Both the position numbers and the translations under genes were made by a program. The notes under the pieces are model-generated. The model saw only the letters and a program-made list of their open reading frames with translations. It did no database searches and was not told where the DNA came from. 64,000 bases of DNA from the NCBI GenBank assembly GCA_964547995.1, contig CAZJRB010000015.1:31617-95616 (forward strand), read 5' to 3'. Every line of letters begins with the position of its first letter. Position 1 is the first letter of the stretch. Source of the DNA: CAZJRB01 sp964547995. Its GTDB lineage: Bacteria; Planctomycetota; Planctomycetia; Pirellulales; Thermoguttaceae. Shown here piece by piece: positions 15,806 through 24,917 of the stretch.

Positions 15806-17419
15806 ATGAATACCGACCCCTTGGAGGCCACGAGCACGGAACAGCCGCCCGGCACGGTGTTGGGCATACTCCGCCGCCTGGGACCGGGGCTGATCATTGC
15901 CGGGTCGATCGTCGGTTCGGGCGAACTGATCGCCACGACCAAAACCGGGGCCCAGGCCGGCTTCTGGCTCTTGTGGCTGATCATCATCGGCTGCGTGATC
16001 AAGGTCTTCGTCCAGGTCGAGTTCGGCCGCTACGCGATCTCCTCGGGCAAGGCGACGATGGCGGCCCTGGACGAAGTGCCGGGGCCGCGCCTGGTCGGCA
16101 ACTGGCTGGTCTGGTATTGGCTGGTCATGTTCGTCGTCAGCCTGGCACAGCTTGGCGGGATTGCCGGCGGCGTGGGGCAATCGATGGCGACGAGCTTTCC
16201 GATTACCGGCGACTTCCGCCGGTTGCTGGATCGGCAGAACGAGTGGGACGCCCGGGCCACGGAGATCCTGGACCGGATGCCGGAGTCGGAGACGCGCCCC
16301 TTGGCCGGCCGCGACCCGCAGGTCCGCCGCGATGCTCGCCGGAGGGTCTGGCCGCAATTGGTCGGTCGGCTGGGCCCCCGGCCCGGTTTGAAGGAAAACC
16401 CGACGTGGGACGACATCTACTGGGCGTCGCTGATGACACTGGTAACGATGGTCCTTCTGGTCGTGGGCCGCTACGCGCTGGTTCAAAATGTTTCGACGGC
16501 GCTGGTGGCCGCGTTCACCGGCATCACTATTTTCTGCGTGTTCGCAGTACAGCAAACGGAATACGCGTTCCGCTGGGGGGATTTGGCTCGCGGTTTGGAG
16601 TTCCGGTTGCCGTCGTGGGACGTCGTGACACGGTCGCGCCTGGCGCTGGCCAAAGGGGAAGTGACCTCGCCGCTAGTCACGGCGCTTGCCACCTTCGGGA
16701 TCATCGGTGTGGGGGCCACCGAACTGATCGCCTACCCATATTGGTGTTTGGAGAAAGGCTACGCACGGTTCACCGGTCCCCGAGACGAGACGGCCGAATG
16801 GGGAACCCGCGCCCAGGGTTGGATGCGGGTGATGCGGTGGGACGCGCTGTTGTCCATGGTGATCTATACCTTTGCCACGGTGGCGTTTTACGTGTTGGGC
16901 GCAACGGTCCTGCACCGCGAAGGGCTCGATCCCGAAGGAACCCAAATGATCCACGCCCTGAGCCGGCCCTATGTTCACGTTTTTGGTGAGTGGGCACTGT
17001 GGCTGTTCTTGCTCGGGGCGTTTGCCGTGCTCTACTCGACGTTCTTCGTGGCCATCGCGGGCCACGCCCGGGTGTCGGCCGACGCGGCGGCCGTCTACGG
17101 CGTGGCGAAGCGGACGTCTCGGGCACAGTTCTGGTGGGTTCGGGCGTTTAGCGTGTTGTTACCGCTGATTGCCCTGCTGTTCTGTGTCTTCATCCGTCAC
17201 CCGGTTAAGCTGATCCTGGCCAGCGGGGTCATGCAGGCGATCATGCTGCCGATGCTCGCGGCTGCCACGCTCTACTTCCGCTACCGCCGCTGCGACCGGC
17301 GAATTGCGCCGGGAAAGCTTTGGGACGTGATGCTGTGGCTCTCGGCGTTTGGCCTGCTCGTGGCCGGTGGGGCGATCGCCTGGATGAAACTCTTCCCGGT
17401 ATTGACACAATGGTGGTAA
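15806..17419 (+). CDS. Nramp-family divalent metal transporter
   Basis: 537 aa from ATG 15806 (a GTG at 15788 would add six residues). About ten hydrophobic segments. The first conserved helix GPGLIIAGSIVGSGELIATT matches the Nramp TM1 region, where DPGN normally coordinates the metal; here the equivalent is GSGE, as in a divergent subgroup, so substrate specificity is uncertain. A ~100-residue hydrophilic insertion (about residues 125-210) separates early and later helices. Inner-membrane location. Confidence 0.82.
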   Translation: MNTDPLEATSTEQPPGTVLGILRRLGPGLIIAGSIVGSGELIATTKTGAQAGFWLLWLIIIGCVIKVFVQVEFGRYAISSGKATMAALDEVPGPRLVGNWLVWYWLVMFVVSLAQLGGIAGGVGQSMATSFPITGDFRRLLDRQNEWDARATEILDRMPESETRPLAGRDPQVRRDARRRVWPQLVGRLGPRPGLKENPTWDDIYWASLMTLVTMVLLVVGRYALVQNVSTALVAAFTGITIFCVFAVQQTEYAFRWGDLARGLEFRLPSWDVVTRSRLALAKGEVTSPLVTALATFGIIGVGATELIAYPYWCLEKGYARFTGPRDETAEWGTRAQGWMRVMRWDALLSMVIYTFATVAFYVLGATVLHREGLDPEGTQMIHALSRPYVHVFGEWALWLFLLGAFAVLYSTFFVAIAGHARVSADAAAVYGVAKRTSRAQFWWVRAFSVLLPLIALLFCVFIRHPVKLILASGVMQAIMLPMLAAATLYFRYRRCDRRIAPGKLWDVMLWLSAFGLLVAGGAIAWMKLFPVLTQWW

Positions 17420-17452
17420 ACCAAAAAGGTCTCCTTCAGCCGGCCCGGCCGG

Positions 17453-17481
17453 TTGTCAAACCCCGGCGGCCGGGTTAGGAT
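17453..17481 (+). promoter_or_regulatory. Sigma70 promoter of the SWIM-MoxR-VWA cluster
   Basis: TTGTCA, 17 bp, TAGGAT; predicted start ~24 nt before the ATG at 17512. Confidence 0.5.
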
Positions 17482-17511
17482 GAGCAGCGCCCCGACGGAG
17501 GACCGAAACCC

Positions 17512-18972
17512 ATGATCGAGATTGACGAATCGTACGTTGACGCGGCTGCTCCGAATGCCAGTGCGATCAAGAACGGCCGCGGCCTCGTGTTGAAGAGGAA
17601 ATTCGCTTCGCTGAACAAGACCAAGGACGAAACCCTCATCTTCGGCGAGTGCAAAGGAAGCGGCAAGTCGAACTACAAGTGCTCCTGCGATTTCGTCCGC
17701 CCCGACAGCCCTACCTACCGCTGCACTTGCCCCAGCCGCCAGTTCCCCTGTAAGCATTGCCTGGGATTGATGTACGCATACACCCAGGGCAGCAAATTCA
17801 AAGTTGCGGGCGTGCCCGAGGACGTCGCGTCGAAGCGGGAGAAGATGGAAAAGCGGGTCGCCAAGAAAAAGGAAGAGGCGGCTAAGCCGAAAAAGGTCAA
17901 CAAGGCCGCGCTGGCAAAGAAAATCAAGACGCAGCTCGAAGGATTGGACCTGCTGGAAACCCTGACTCACGACCTGGTCCGCATGGGAATGGGAAACCTC
18001 AACGCCAAGACGGCCCACCAGATCGAAGACCAGGCGAAACAGCTCGGCAACGCCTATCTACCCGGCGCCCAGTCGGCCCTGTACAACTATACGAAACTGT
18101 TTCTCGGCGCGGAAGGGTATTTCGACGACGACGTCCCTGCGGCCAGGCGGGAAATGGTCTATGGCGAGGCGCTCGACCAACTCACCCGGCTACACTCGCT
18201 GGTCAAACAGGGCAGGACCTATCTCAACCAGCGCCTGGAAGACCCGGAGCTGCAACCGGAGACCGGCACTGCCATTGCGGCGTGGCTGGGCCACGCGTGG
18301 CAGTTGCGCGAATTGAAGGACGCCGGGTTGGTCGAGAACGGCGTCGAGCTGGTGCAGTTGGCCTTCCACTCGTACGACGACGTCGCCCGCCGCGAGTTTG
18401 TCGATACCGGGATCTGGATGAATCTCTCGACCGGCCGCATTCAACTCACGCAGACGTTCCGGCCGTACAAGGCCGTCAAGTATATCAAGAGCGAAGACAG
18501 CTTCTTCCATGTTGCCCAGATCAAGGAACTCTGCGTCTACCCGGGCGACGTCAATCCGCGGGTGCGCTGGGACGAGATGCTGCCGCGATCACTCGAAAAG
18601 AAGGATTTCGCGCGGATACGCTCGCACGGCCGCGGGGATTTCGCCAACGTGGTCAAACAGGTGAAGTCTCACTTGAAGTCGCCGCTGGCCGACAAGCACC
18701 CCCTGTTCGCGCTCAACTACGCGAAGATCGGCCAACTTGGCGACGATGCGACGTTCGTGGCCGAAGACGCCAAGGGCGAACGCCTGGTCTTGACGGATGC
18801 CGGCATGTCCGAGGAACCGGAGAGCTGCCACCTCCTGCACGTGTTGCCGAAAGAGCTTTTCGCGAAGCAGACCGTGCTGGTACGCTTCCACCACGATCTC
18901 GACACGTGCGAACTCAAGATCAAGCCGTTGTCGATCATAACGAACACAGAAATCGTGCGTTTGACCTACTAG
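17512..18972 (+). CDS. SWIM zinc-finger protein
   Basis: 486 aa. A complete SWIM motif C71-x-C73-x6-C80-x-H82, preceded by another Cys pair (C57, C59). SWIM fingers bind DNA or protein. A Lys-rich linker (about 105-140) leads to an alpha/beta C-terminal region with no recognised domain. It is the first gene of a five-gene cluster (HEAT-like, MoxR, DUF5682, VWA) all on the plus strand, a combination seen repeatedly in bacteria; joint function is unproven. Confidence 0.8.
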   Translation: MIEIDESYVDAAAPNASAIKNGRGLVLKRKFASLNKTKDETLIFGECKGSGKSNYKCSCDFVRPDSPTYRCTCPSRQFPCKHCLGLMYAYTQGSKFKVAGVPEDVASKREKMEKRVAKKKEEAAKPKKVNKAALAKKIKTQLEGLDLLETLTHDLVRMGMGNLNAKTAHQIEDQAKQLGNAYLPGAQSALYNYTKLFLGAEGYFDDDVPAARREMVYGEALDQLTRLHSLVKQGRTYLNQRLEDPELQPETGTAIAAWLGHAWQLRELKDAGLVENGVELVQLAFHSYDDVARREFVDTGIWMNLSTGRIQLTQTFRPYKAVKYIKSEDSFFHVAQIKELCVYPGDVNPRVRWDEMLPRSLEKKDFARIRSHGRGDFANVVKQVKSHLKSPLADKHPLFALNYAKIGQLGDDATFVAEDAKGERLVLTDAGMSEEPESCHLLHVLPKELFAKQTVLVRFHHDLDTCELKIKPLSIITNTEIVRLTY

Positions 18973-19003
18973 AATCTCCTTGCAAGATGCGGGATGCAAT
19001 CCA

Positions 19004-20818
19004 ATGAGCATTGCCGTTTTGAACCAGGTTTACAGTGAGACTCGCCGGCTTTCGATTGCCGGGAGCCCGTTGGCGTGCGGCGATTTTCGGCTGAAGAAGC
19101 TGATCGAGCCGCTGCGCACGGCGGGCAAAAAGGCCGCCGTGTTCGGAAAAGTGGCCGACGCCGTCGAAAAGCTCGTCGAAGGACCCGAGAAGGATTCCGC
19201 CCAGGCGATGCTCGAATTGAGCACGCTCGTCACTGCGATCCTCTATACGCAAGGCAAAACCGGCACAGATGGAAAACTGAAGCCGATCGACACGACGGAC
19301 ATGGGAATCCACTCGACCCAGGCGGCCGCCCGCGTGCTCAAACCGCTGCTCGAGGCCTTGACCACGACCGGTTCCGGCCGGCAGGAGATCATCGAAGACG
19401 CCCATCGCCGCGGCGCGTTCAACGATCTCCGTCTCGTGAAACCGGCCGTCGGTGCCATCGACGACGTTTACGGCGAAATCGCCGATTTCGTGACCGACAA
19501 GGTCCTGCCTCTCTACGGCAAGGCCATCTTGCCGGAGATCAAGGCCACGTTCGACCCCAAGGGCAAAGGCGGCCACGTGCGCCGCCTGCGGTTGATGTAC
19601 CAACTCGATCCCGAGGGAACGCTACCCGTTGCCCGCGAAGTCCTCGACTCCGGTTCCAAGGAACTGAAAGTGGCCGCCTTGGAGTGCCTCAGCGGTTCGA
19701 AGGACGACGTCTCCTACCTGCTCGAACAGGCGACCGCCCGGGCGAAAGACGTCCGCCGCGCGGCGCTTCGGGCGTTGTCGGGGTTCAAAGAAGACACGGT
19801 CGTCGACACCCTGATGAAGGCGGTCTCCGGCGCCGATATCGAAATAGCCGCCGAACCGGTAAGCCGGAACCGGAGCCCGAAACTGCTCAAGTTCCTGTTT
19901 GCCGAGGCGGACACGCAACTCGGCGGCCTTTTCACCACGAAGGACAAGGCCAAGCTGAAAAAGCAACTTGCTTGTTTCCACCAGTTGCTCTCCTGCTTCG
20001 CTACTCGCACCGACAAGAAGACCGAGGAGTTTCTGCTCGGGTGCTTCGAGCAGCGGGACAAGCTCGCAAAACTCAAGGGCGACATCAGCGGCGAGGACGT
20101 GAGCCTGAAGGCGGCCCAACTCCTGGTGGCGATGGATTCGAAGAAGGTGCAGAAAATTCTGATCGATTCGCACTCGACGCTTGCCCCGGATGTCCTGCAA
20201 CTGGCCTTTGTCGCCGCCGCGAGAACGAAGAAGCCGAAAGAAGTATACCGTTATTTCTCGCCGTACCTCTCGGCAAGAGCGAGCGGCAAGAAAAGCCGCG
20301 ACCCGGCAAAGCAGAAGTACGAGGCAATCCGGGAAGTCCTGCTCATCAGACCCGAGGAGTACGCATCTTACTACGAGTATTACCACGAAGGACACGCGGC
20401 GCTCCTGAAGGGCGCCGAGTGGGCCCCGGAATGGCTCGACGCGGCGGTCAAGGCGGACGACCTACCCTTGGTTCTGACTCTGGCACGCCCGAAGCACAAG
20501 GCCGCCGAAAAGTACCTGCAACGTACCGTCGAGAAGAAGCTGAAGAAGTCGGGCAGCAACGACTACGAAATCGACAACATTCTGGAGACGATGATCCGGA
20601 TCGGCCACCCCAAGTCTGCCGATATCCTCGTCGAAGCCCTGAGGAAACTCTCGAAGAGTCGCAGCTACGGCTACTACTACGGCTACTGGCTCGGGCGGTT
20701 GATCCCCGAGTTGCCGAAGAAAGATGCCCCGAAGATCGAGGCCCTCTTGGCCTCGCTCCCCGACAAGGCGGTCGACAATCTCGTGCCCTATCTCACCGAG
20801 CTGAAAAACAAATCGTAA
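19004..20818 (+). CDS. HEAT-like repeat protein of the SWIM-MoxR-VWA cluster
   Basis: 604 aa from ATG 19004 (31 bp after the SWIM stop; a TTG at 18980 is less likely). Alpha-helical throughout, with HEAT/PBS-type repeats clearest at ~210-280 (KVAALECLSGSKDD, RRAALRALSGFKED). An unusual tyrosine-rich patch (SYGYYYGYWLG) occurs near the C-terminus. Probably a scaffold for the ATPase and VWA partners; no catalytic motif is seen. Confidence 0.7.
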   Translation: MSIAVLNQVYSETRRLSIAGSPLACGDFRLKKLIEPLRTAGKKAAVFGKVADAVEKLVEGPEKDSAQAMLELSTLVTAILYTQGKTGTDGKLKPIDTTDMGIHSTQAAARVLKPLLEALTTTGSGRQEIIEDAHRRGAFNDLRLVKPAVGAIDDVYGEIADFVTDKVLPLYGKAILPEIKATFDPKGKGGHVRRLRLMYQLDPEGTLPVAREVLDSGSKELKVAALECLSGSKDDVSYLLEQATARAKDVRRAALRALSGFKEDTVVDTLMKAVSGADIEIAAEPVSRNRSPKLLKFLFAEADTQLGGLFTTKDKAKLKKQLACFHQLLSCFATRTDKKTEEFLLGCFEQRDKLAKLKGDISGEDVSLKAAQLLVAMDSKKVQKILIDSHSTLAPDVLQLAFVAAARTKKPKEVYRYFSPYLSARASGKKSRDPAKQKYEAIREVLLIRPEEYASYYEYYHEGHAALLKGAEWAPEWLDAAVKADDLPLVLTLARPKHKAAEKYLQRTVEKKLKKSGSNDYEIDNILETMIRIGHPKSADILVEALRKLSKSRSYGYYYGYWLGRLIPELPKKDAPKIEALLASLPDKAVDNLVPYLTELKNKS

Positions 20819-20844
20819 AAACCTAACATTAGGAACAAGTTCCG

Positions 20845-21969
20845 ATGGCCAAGAAACCTGCAAAGAGCAACGGAGAATCCGCTGGCGGCGACGATACCCT
20901 TCGTCTGCCCGCCGAGGTCCTCTACGCCGAGGAAATCGCGGAGCTGATCAAGGCCGAGAAGCACGACAAGCCGACCGGGTGGCGGATGTCGCCCCGATCG
21001 GTGCTAACCTACATCTGCGGCGGAAAGTGCGGCAAGATGAACATCACGCCCAAGTACATCGGCCATCAGCGGCTCGTCGAAATCGCCATCTCCACGCTGG
21101 TGACCGATCGGGCCTTGTTGCTGATCGGCGAGCCGGGTACTGCCAAGTCGTGGCTTTCCGAGCATCTGACCGCCGCAATCGCCGGCGACTCGACCAAGGT
21201 CGTTCAGGGCACCGCGGGCACCACCGAAGAGCAAATCCGCTACACCTGGAACTACGCCATGCTGATCGCCAACGGCCCGAGTACCGAGGCGCTGATCCAG
21301 AGTCCCATCTTCCGCGCGATGGAAGACGGTAGCATCGCACGGTTCGAGGAGATCACCCGATGCGCGTCGGAAGTCCAGGACGCCATGATTTCGCTCTTGT
21401 CGGAGAAGCGGATTTCGGTGCCCGAGCTGAAGACCGAAGTGGCGGCCCGGAAGGGGTTTTCGCTGATCGCCACGGCCAACACCCGCGACCGGGGCGTCAA
21501 CGACATGTCGGCGGCACTGAAACGCCGGTTCAACCTGGTCGTGCTTCCCTCCCCTGCCGAGTTGCAGACCGAGGTCAACATTGTTCGAAAACGCGTCGGC
21601 GAAATGGCGGTCAATCTCGACTTGAATGCAAAGGTCCCGACCGACGACGCGATCGAAAAAGTCGTCACCATTTTCCGCGAATTGCGAAAAGGGCAAACCC
21701 TCGACGGGAAGAGCAAGCTCAAGGCCCCGTCGGGCGTCCTTTCCACCGCCGAGGCCATCTCGCTTTTGGCCAACAGCATGGCGCTGGCGGGCAGCTTCGG
21801 CAGCGGCAAGGTCGACGAGGACGACATCGCGGCCGGGCTCCAGGGCGCGATCGTCAAGGACGAGGAGAAAGACCGGGTCGTCTGGGAAGAGTATCTCAAG
21901 AACGTGATGAAAAAACGCGGCTCGGCCTGGCGACCGCTGTTTAATGCCTGTACGGAGCATAACGCGTGA
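20845..21969 (+). CDS. MoxR-type AAA+ ATPase
   Basis: 374 aa. Walker A GEPGTAKS (K101), a Walker B-equivalent with FEEI (E168-E169), sensor-1 Asn in ATANTRD (N212) and an arginine pair KRRF (227-228). This is the MoxR layout; such ATPases normally work with a VWA protein as a metal-insertion or remodelling chaperone. The VWA partner is three genes downstream. RBS AGGAA precedes the start. Confidence 0.9.
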   Translation: MAKKPAKSNGESAGGDDTLRLPAEVLYAEEIAELIKAEKHDKPTGWRMSPRSVLTYICGGKCGKMNITPKYIGHQRLVEIAISTLVTDRALLLIGEPGTAKSWLSEHLTAAIAGDSTKVVQGTAGTTEEQIRYTWNYAMLIANGPSTEALIQSPIFRAMEDGSIARFEEITRCASEVQDAMISLLSEKRISVPELKTEVAARKGFSLIATANTRDRGVNDMSAALKRRFNLVVLPSPAELQTEVNIVRKRVGEMAVNLDLNAKVPTDDAIEKVVTIFRELRKGQTLDGKSKLKAPSGVLSTAEAISLLANSMALAGSFGSGKVDEDDIAAGLQGAIVKDEEKDRVVWEEYLKNVMKKRGSAWRPLFNACTEHNA

Positions 21970-22030
21970 GTTGAGAGTCCAGAGTCGGGAGTTGAGAGTT
22001 GAGAGTTGGGCGATACAAGTCGTGAAGCCA

Positions 22031-22140
22031 GCTTGAGGCCGAAACCAAAGAGATTGCAAAATGTAAATTGTAAATTGAAGACCGGTGATGCAAGCTCGAA
22101 ACAATTTGCATTTTTCAATTTACAATTTTCAATTTACAAT
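22031..22140. repeat. AT-rich interspersed repeat, copy A
   Basis: A ~110-bp AT-rich block (units such as AATTTACAATTTTCAATTT) in an otherwise GC-rich region, including GAGGCCGAAACCAAAGAG and TGATGCAAGCTCGAA. It recurs in inverted orientation at 26294-26405, on the far side of the DUF5682 and VWA genes. The preceding 60 bp (21968-22012) is low-complexity GAGTTGAGAG sequence, also seen inverted at ~48996-49025. Confidence 0.7.
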
Positions 22141-22287
22141 ATCGCCCCGGGAAAATGTCCGCTCTCAGCGAGCAGGGTTTACAGCGTAAGACGCCAAGCA
22201 TAATGTTTGGGTATTCCGGCATTTGGGTGGCTGATGGCGGTTTCACTTACTGGAAGGGTGCGTTTTCAGAACAAAGGAGTAGTTGCC

Positions 22288-22407
22288 GTGGAGCGGAATC
22301 GAGGCGTTTTCCGGGGAATCCGGGGGCTCCCGTCTCCATTTGGGGGGATTCTGGCCCCGTGGGCCCTGGCATCACCCACCGAAAACCCGGAAGAGCCTAA
22401 TGTTTAA
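22288..22407 (+). CDS. Possible 39-residue leader peptide overlapping the DUF5682 start
   Basis: GTG 22288 follows an AAAGGAG site with an 8-nt spacer, a better ribosome site than that of the next gene. The frame is open for 39 codons (VERNRGVFRGIRG...) and stops at 22405-22407, overlapping the DUF5682 ATG (22400) by 8 nt. It could couple translation to the next gene; no homology is recognised and coincidence is possible. Confidence 0.3.
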   Translation: MERNRGVFRGIRGLPSPFGGILAPWALASPTENPEEPNV

Positions 22408-24772
22408 GACATCCGAAGCCCCAAAAGTCCATACCTTCGGCGTCCGCCACCTTTCGCCGGCGGGGGCGTGGCACCTGCGCAACTTTCTTGACCGCGTCAA
22501 ACCGAAGGTCGTGCTGATCGAGGGGCTCGCCGACGCCGGCGAGCTGATCTCCGACATCACGCGCAAGAACACCAAGCCGCCGATTGCCATTTTGGCCTAT
22601 ACCGAATTGCTGCCGGTCCGAACGCTCGTCTATCCGATCGCCCGCTACAGCCCCGAGTACCAGGCGTTGGCCTGGGCAAAAGAGCACAAGGTCCGGGCGG
22701 AATTCATGGATCTGCCCTCCGACGTCTTCCTTGCACTGCAAGAACCGGGAACGATCGGGAACCGGGAAGACACCGGGGAACAAGAGGCCCCCGAACAAGA
22801 GGCCGAGCAAGAGGATGCGGAGCAAGAAGACGCCGAAGGCCAACAGGGCGAGTCCTGCACGCCGCAACAGCGGGTGTCGATCTACGACGGCATCGCCCGG
22901 GAGTCCGGCGAGACCGACTACGAAAGTTACTGGGAACGGCGGTTCGAGCACAACCTGTCGGAAGACAGCTACCGGCTCGCTGCGTTCGAATTCGGCAGGG
23001 GCCTTCGCGAACTGGAGCAGGATGCTCCCCGGTCGCTGGCCGAGAACCTGGTCCGCGAGGCCTACATGCGGCGGCGCATCGAAGAAACGATCGCGGCCGG
23101 TTGCGCGCCGGAGAAGATTGTGGCCGTGGTCGGGGCGTTTCACGCGCCGGTGCTCGGCCCGGAATATCCGGCAATGACCGACGAGGAGTTCGAGTCGCTC
23201 AAGAGGCTTCCCAGCAAGCTCACCTTGATGCCCTACTCGTACTTCAAGCTCTCTTCCCAGTCGGGATACGGCGCCGGAAACCGGGCACCCGCCTACTTCG
23301 AACTGCTCTGGGAATCGCTCCAACAGGACGACCTCTCCGAGTTGGCGCCGCGCTATCTGTCGATGGTCGTCCGGCACATGCGCAAGGAGGGAACGCACCG
23401 CTCCACCGCCGAGGTGATCGAGGGCGTCCGCCTGGCGAGGACCCTTTCGGCCATGAAGAACGGGCTGGCGCCCGTCTTGCAGGACCTTCAGGATGCGGCG
23501 GTGACCCTGGTCGGCCACGGAGAGCATTCCGCCGTCAAGGAATCGCTGGCACGGGTGGAGGTCGGCACCGCCATCGGCCTGCTGCCCAAGGGCGTCAGCC
23601 AGACGTCGATCCAGATGGACTTCGAGCGCGAGCTTGCCCGCCTGAAACTGGCGAAGTACAAAACGGCGGTCAAGCAGGAGATCGGGCTCGACCTCCGTGA
23701 GAATCGCCGCGTCAAGTCGGAGGAAGCGGCCTTTCTCGACCTGAACCGCTCGTCGTTTCTGCACCGGCTACGCGTTCTGGAAATCAGCTTCGCCGAGCCG
23801 CTCCCTACCAGGCAGGATTCGGCAACCTGGGCGGAGAAGTGGCACGTCCAGTGGACGCCCGAAAGCGAGATCGAGCTGGTCGAGGCCGTCCTGCTCGGCG
23901 AAACCGTCGAGCTGGCCGCCGCCTTCAAGTTCAAAACGCGCCTCGACCAGTGCAACGCCGTCCATGAAGCCGCCGCCGCCGTCCGCGAAGCGTGCGAGTG
24001 CGGCATGATGGGCTCGATGGAACAGGCCCGCAGCCGGCTCCAGGAGCTGGCCGCCGAGAGCACCGAGTTCACGGCCGTCGCCCACGCGGCGAACGAGCTG
24101 GGAATGGTCGTCCGGTACGGCGACGTCCGCCGGTTCGATCCCGCCCCGCTTCTGCCGCTGATCGAGGAACTCTTCGTGCAAGGATCGCTTTCGCTGTTCG
24201 CCGCGGCCAACTGCGACAACGACGCGGCGAGCAAAACGGTTGTCGCCGTCGACGAGATGAACAAAGTGAGCCTCGAGTACCACGACCGCGTCGACGAGGA
24301 CCTTTGGGTGGACAAGCTGAAAAAACTCTCCGACGCCGACGACCGCAACCCGCTGCTCTCCGGCTACGCGTGCGCGATACTCCTGGAGCGGGGTCTCATC
24401 TCGAACGAGGACCTCGCCCGCGAGGTGTCGCGAAGGCTCTCGCCGGGCATCGCCGCCGACCTCGGCGCCGGCTGGTTCGAGGGACTCTCGAAACGCAACC
24501 GATATGCCCTGCTCGCGAGGCAGCCGCTGTGGGAGCAGTTGGCCGGATACGTCCGGTCCCTCGACGACGAGGAGTTCCGCCGGGCGCTGGTCTTCCTGCG
24601 TCGGGCGTTCGGTGGCTTCAGCCCGCAGGAAAAACGAAACATCGCCGAAAACCTCGGCGAGCACTGGGGCGTGAGCGGCAACATCGCAAGCGAGATGATC
24701 GAACAGCCCCTGACCGAGCAAGAGGAAGAGTCGCTGGAAAAACTCAATGAATTCGACTTCGACGACCTGTAA
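22400..24772 (+). CDS. DUF5682 family protein
   Basis: 790 aa from ATG 22400. The N-terminus carries FGVRHLSPAGAWHL and PKVVLIEGLAD, and further on VVGAFHAPVLG. This trio of motifs (G-x-RH-S, VxxEG, GAxH) resembles the TraB/Tiki-like metalloprotease fold pattern; that relation is my inference. A Glu/Gln-rich insertion (about 128-153) interrupts the N-terminal domain. The C-terminal half is helical. DUF5682 genes are regularly found next to MoxR and VWA genes, as here; the actual activity is unknown. Confidence 0.75.
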   Translation: MFKTSEAPKVHTFGVRHLSPAGAWHLRNFLDRVKPKVVLIEGLADAGELISDITRKNTKPPIAILAYTELLPVRTLVYPIARYSPEYQALAWAKEHKVRAEFMDLPSDVFLALQEPGTIGNREDTGEQEAPEQEAEQEDAEQEDAEGQQGESCTPQQRVSIYDGIARESGETDYESYWERRFEHNLSEDSYRLAAFEFGRGLRELEQDAPRSLAENLVREAYMRRRIEETIAAGCAPEKIVAVVGAFHAPVLGPEYPAMTDEEFESLKRLPSKLTLMPYSYFKLSSQSGYGAGNRAPAYFELLWESLQQDDLSELAPRYLSMVVRHMRKEGTHRSTAEVIEGVRLARTLSAMKNGLAPVLQDLQDAAVTLVGHGEHSAVKESLARVEVGTAIGLLPKGVSQTSIQMDFERELARLKLAKYKTAVKQEIGLDLRENRRVKSEEAAFLDLNRSSFLHRLRVLEISFAEPLPTRQDSATWAEKWHVQWTPESEIELVEAVLLGETVELAAAFKFKTRLDQCNAVHEAAAAVREACECGMMGSMEQARSRLQELAAESTEFTAVAHAANELGMVVRYGDVRRFDPAPLLPLIEELFVQGSLSLFAAANCDNDAASKTVVAVDEMNKVSLEYHDRVDEDLWVDKLKKLSDADDRNPLLSGYACAILLERGLISNEDLAREVSRRLSPGIAADLGAGWFEGLSKRNRYALLARQPLWEQLAGYVRSLDDEEFRRALVFLRRAFGGFSPQEKRNIAENLGEHWGVSGNIASEMIEQPLTEQEEESLEKLNEFDFDDL

Positions 24773-24797
24773 ATCCAAACGTTGCAAACGCGAGCTC

Positions 24798-24901
24798 GTA
24801 GGACGGATTGTCAATCCGTCCCGTGGAGTCTCAAAACTCGTTGTGAGATGATTGTCCGAGAGAGGACACTCGCCTCTGGACGGATTGACAATCCGTCCTA
24901 C
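24798..24901. repeat. Palindromic repeat pair (GGACGGATTGTCAATCCGTCC type)
   Basis: 24798-24821 and 24878-24901 are inverted copies of a 24-bp palindromic unit between the DUF5682 and VWA genes. Together with CCAAACGTTGCAAACGC at 24776 it forms a longer element; the same element occurs inverted at 48671-48838. Confidence 0.7.
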
Positions 24902-24917
24902 ATAGATAGAGACGACC

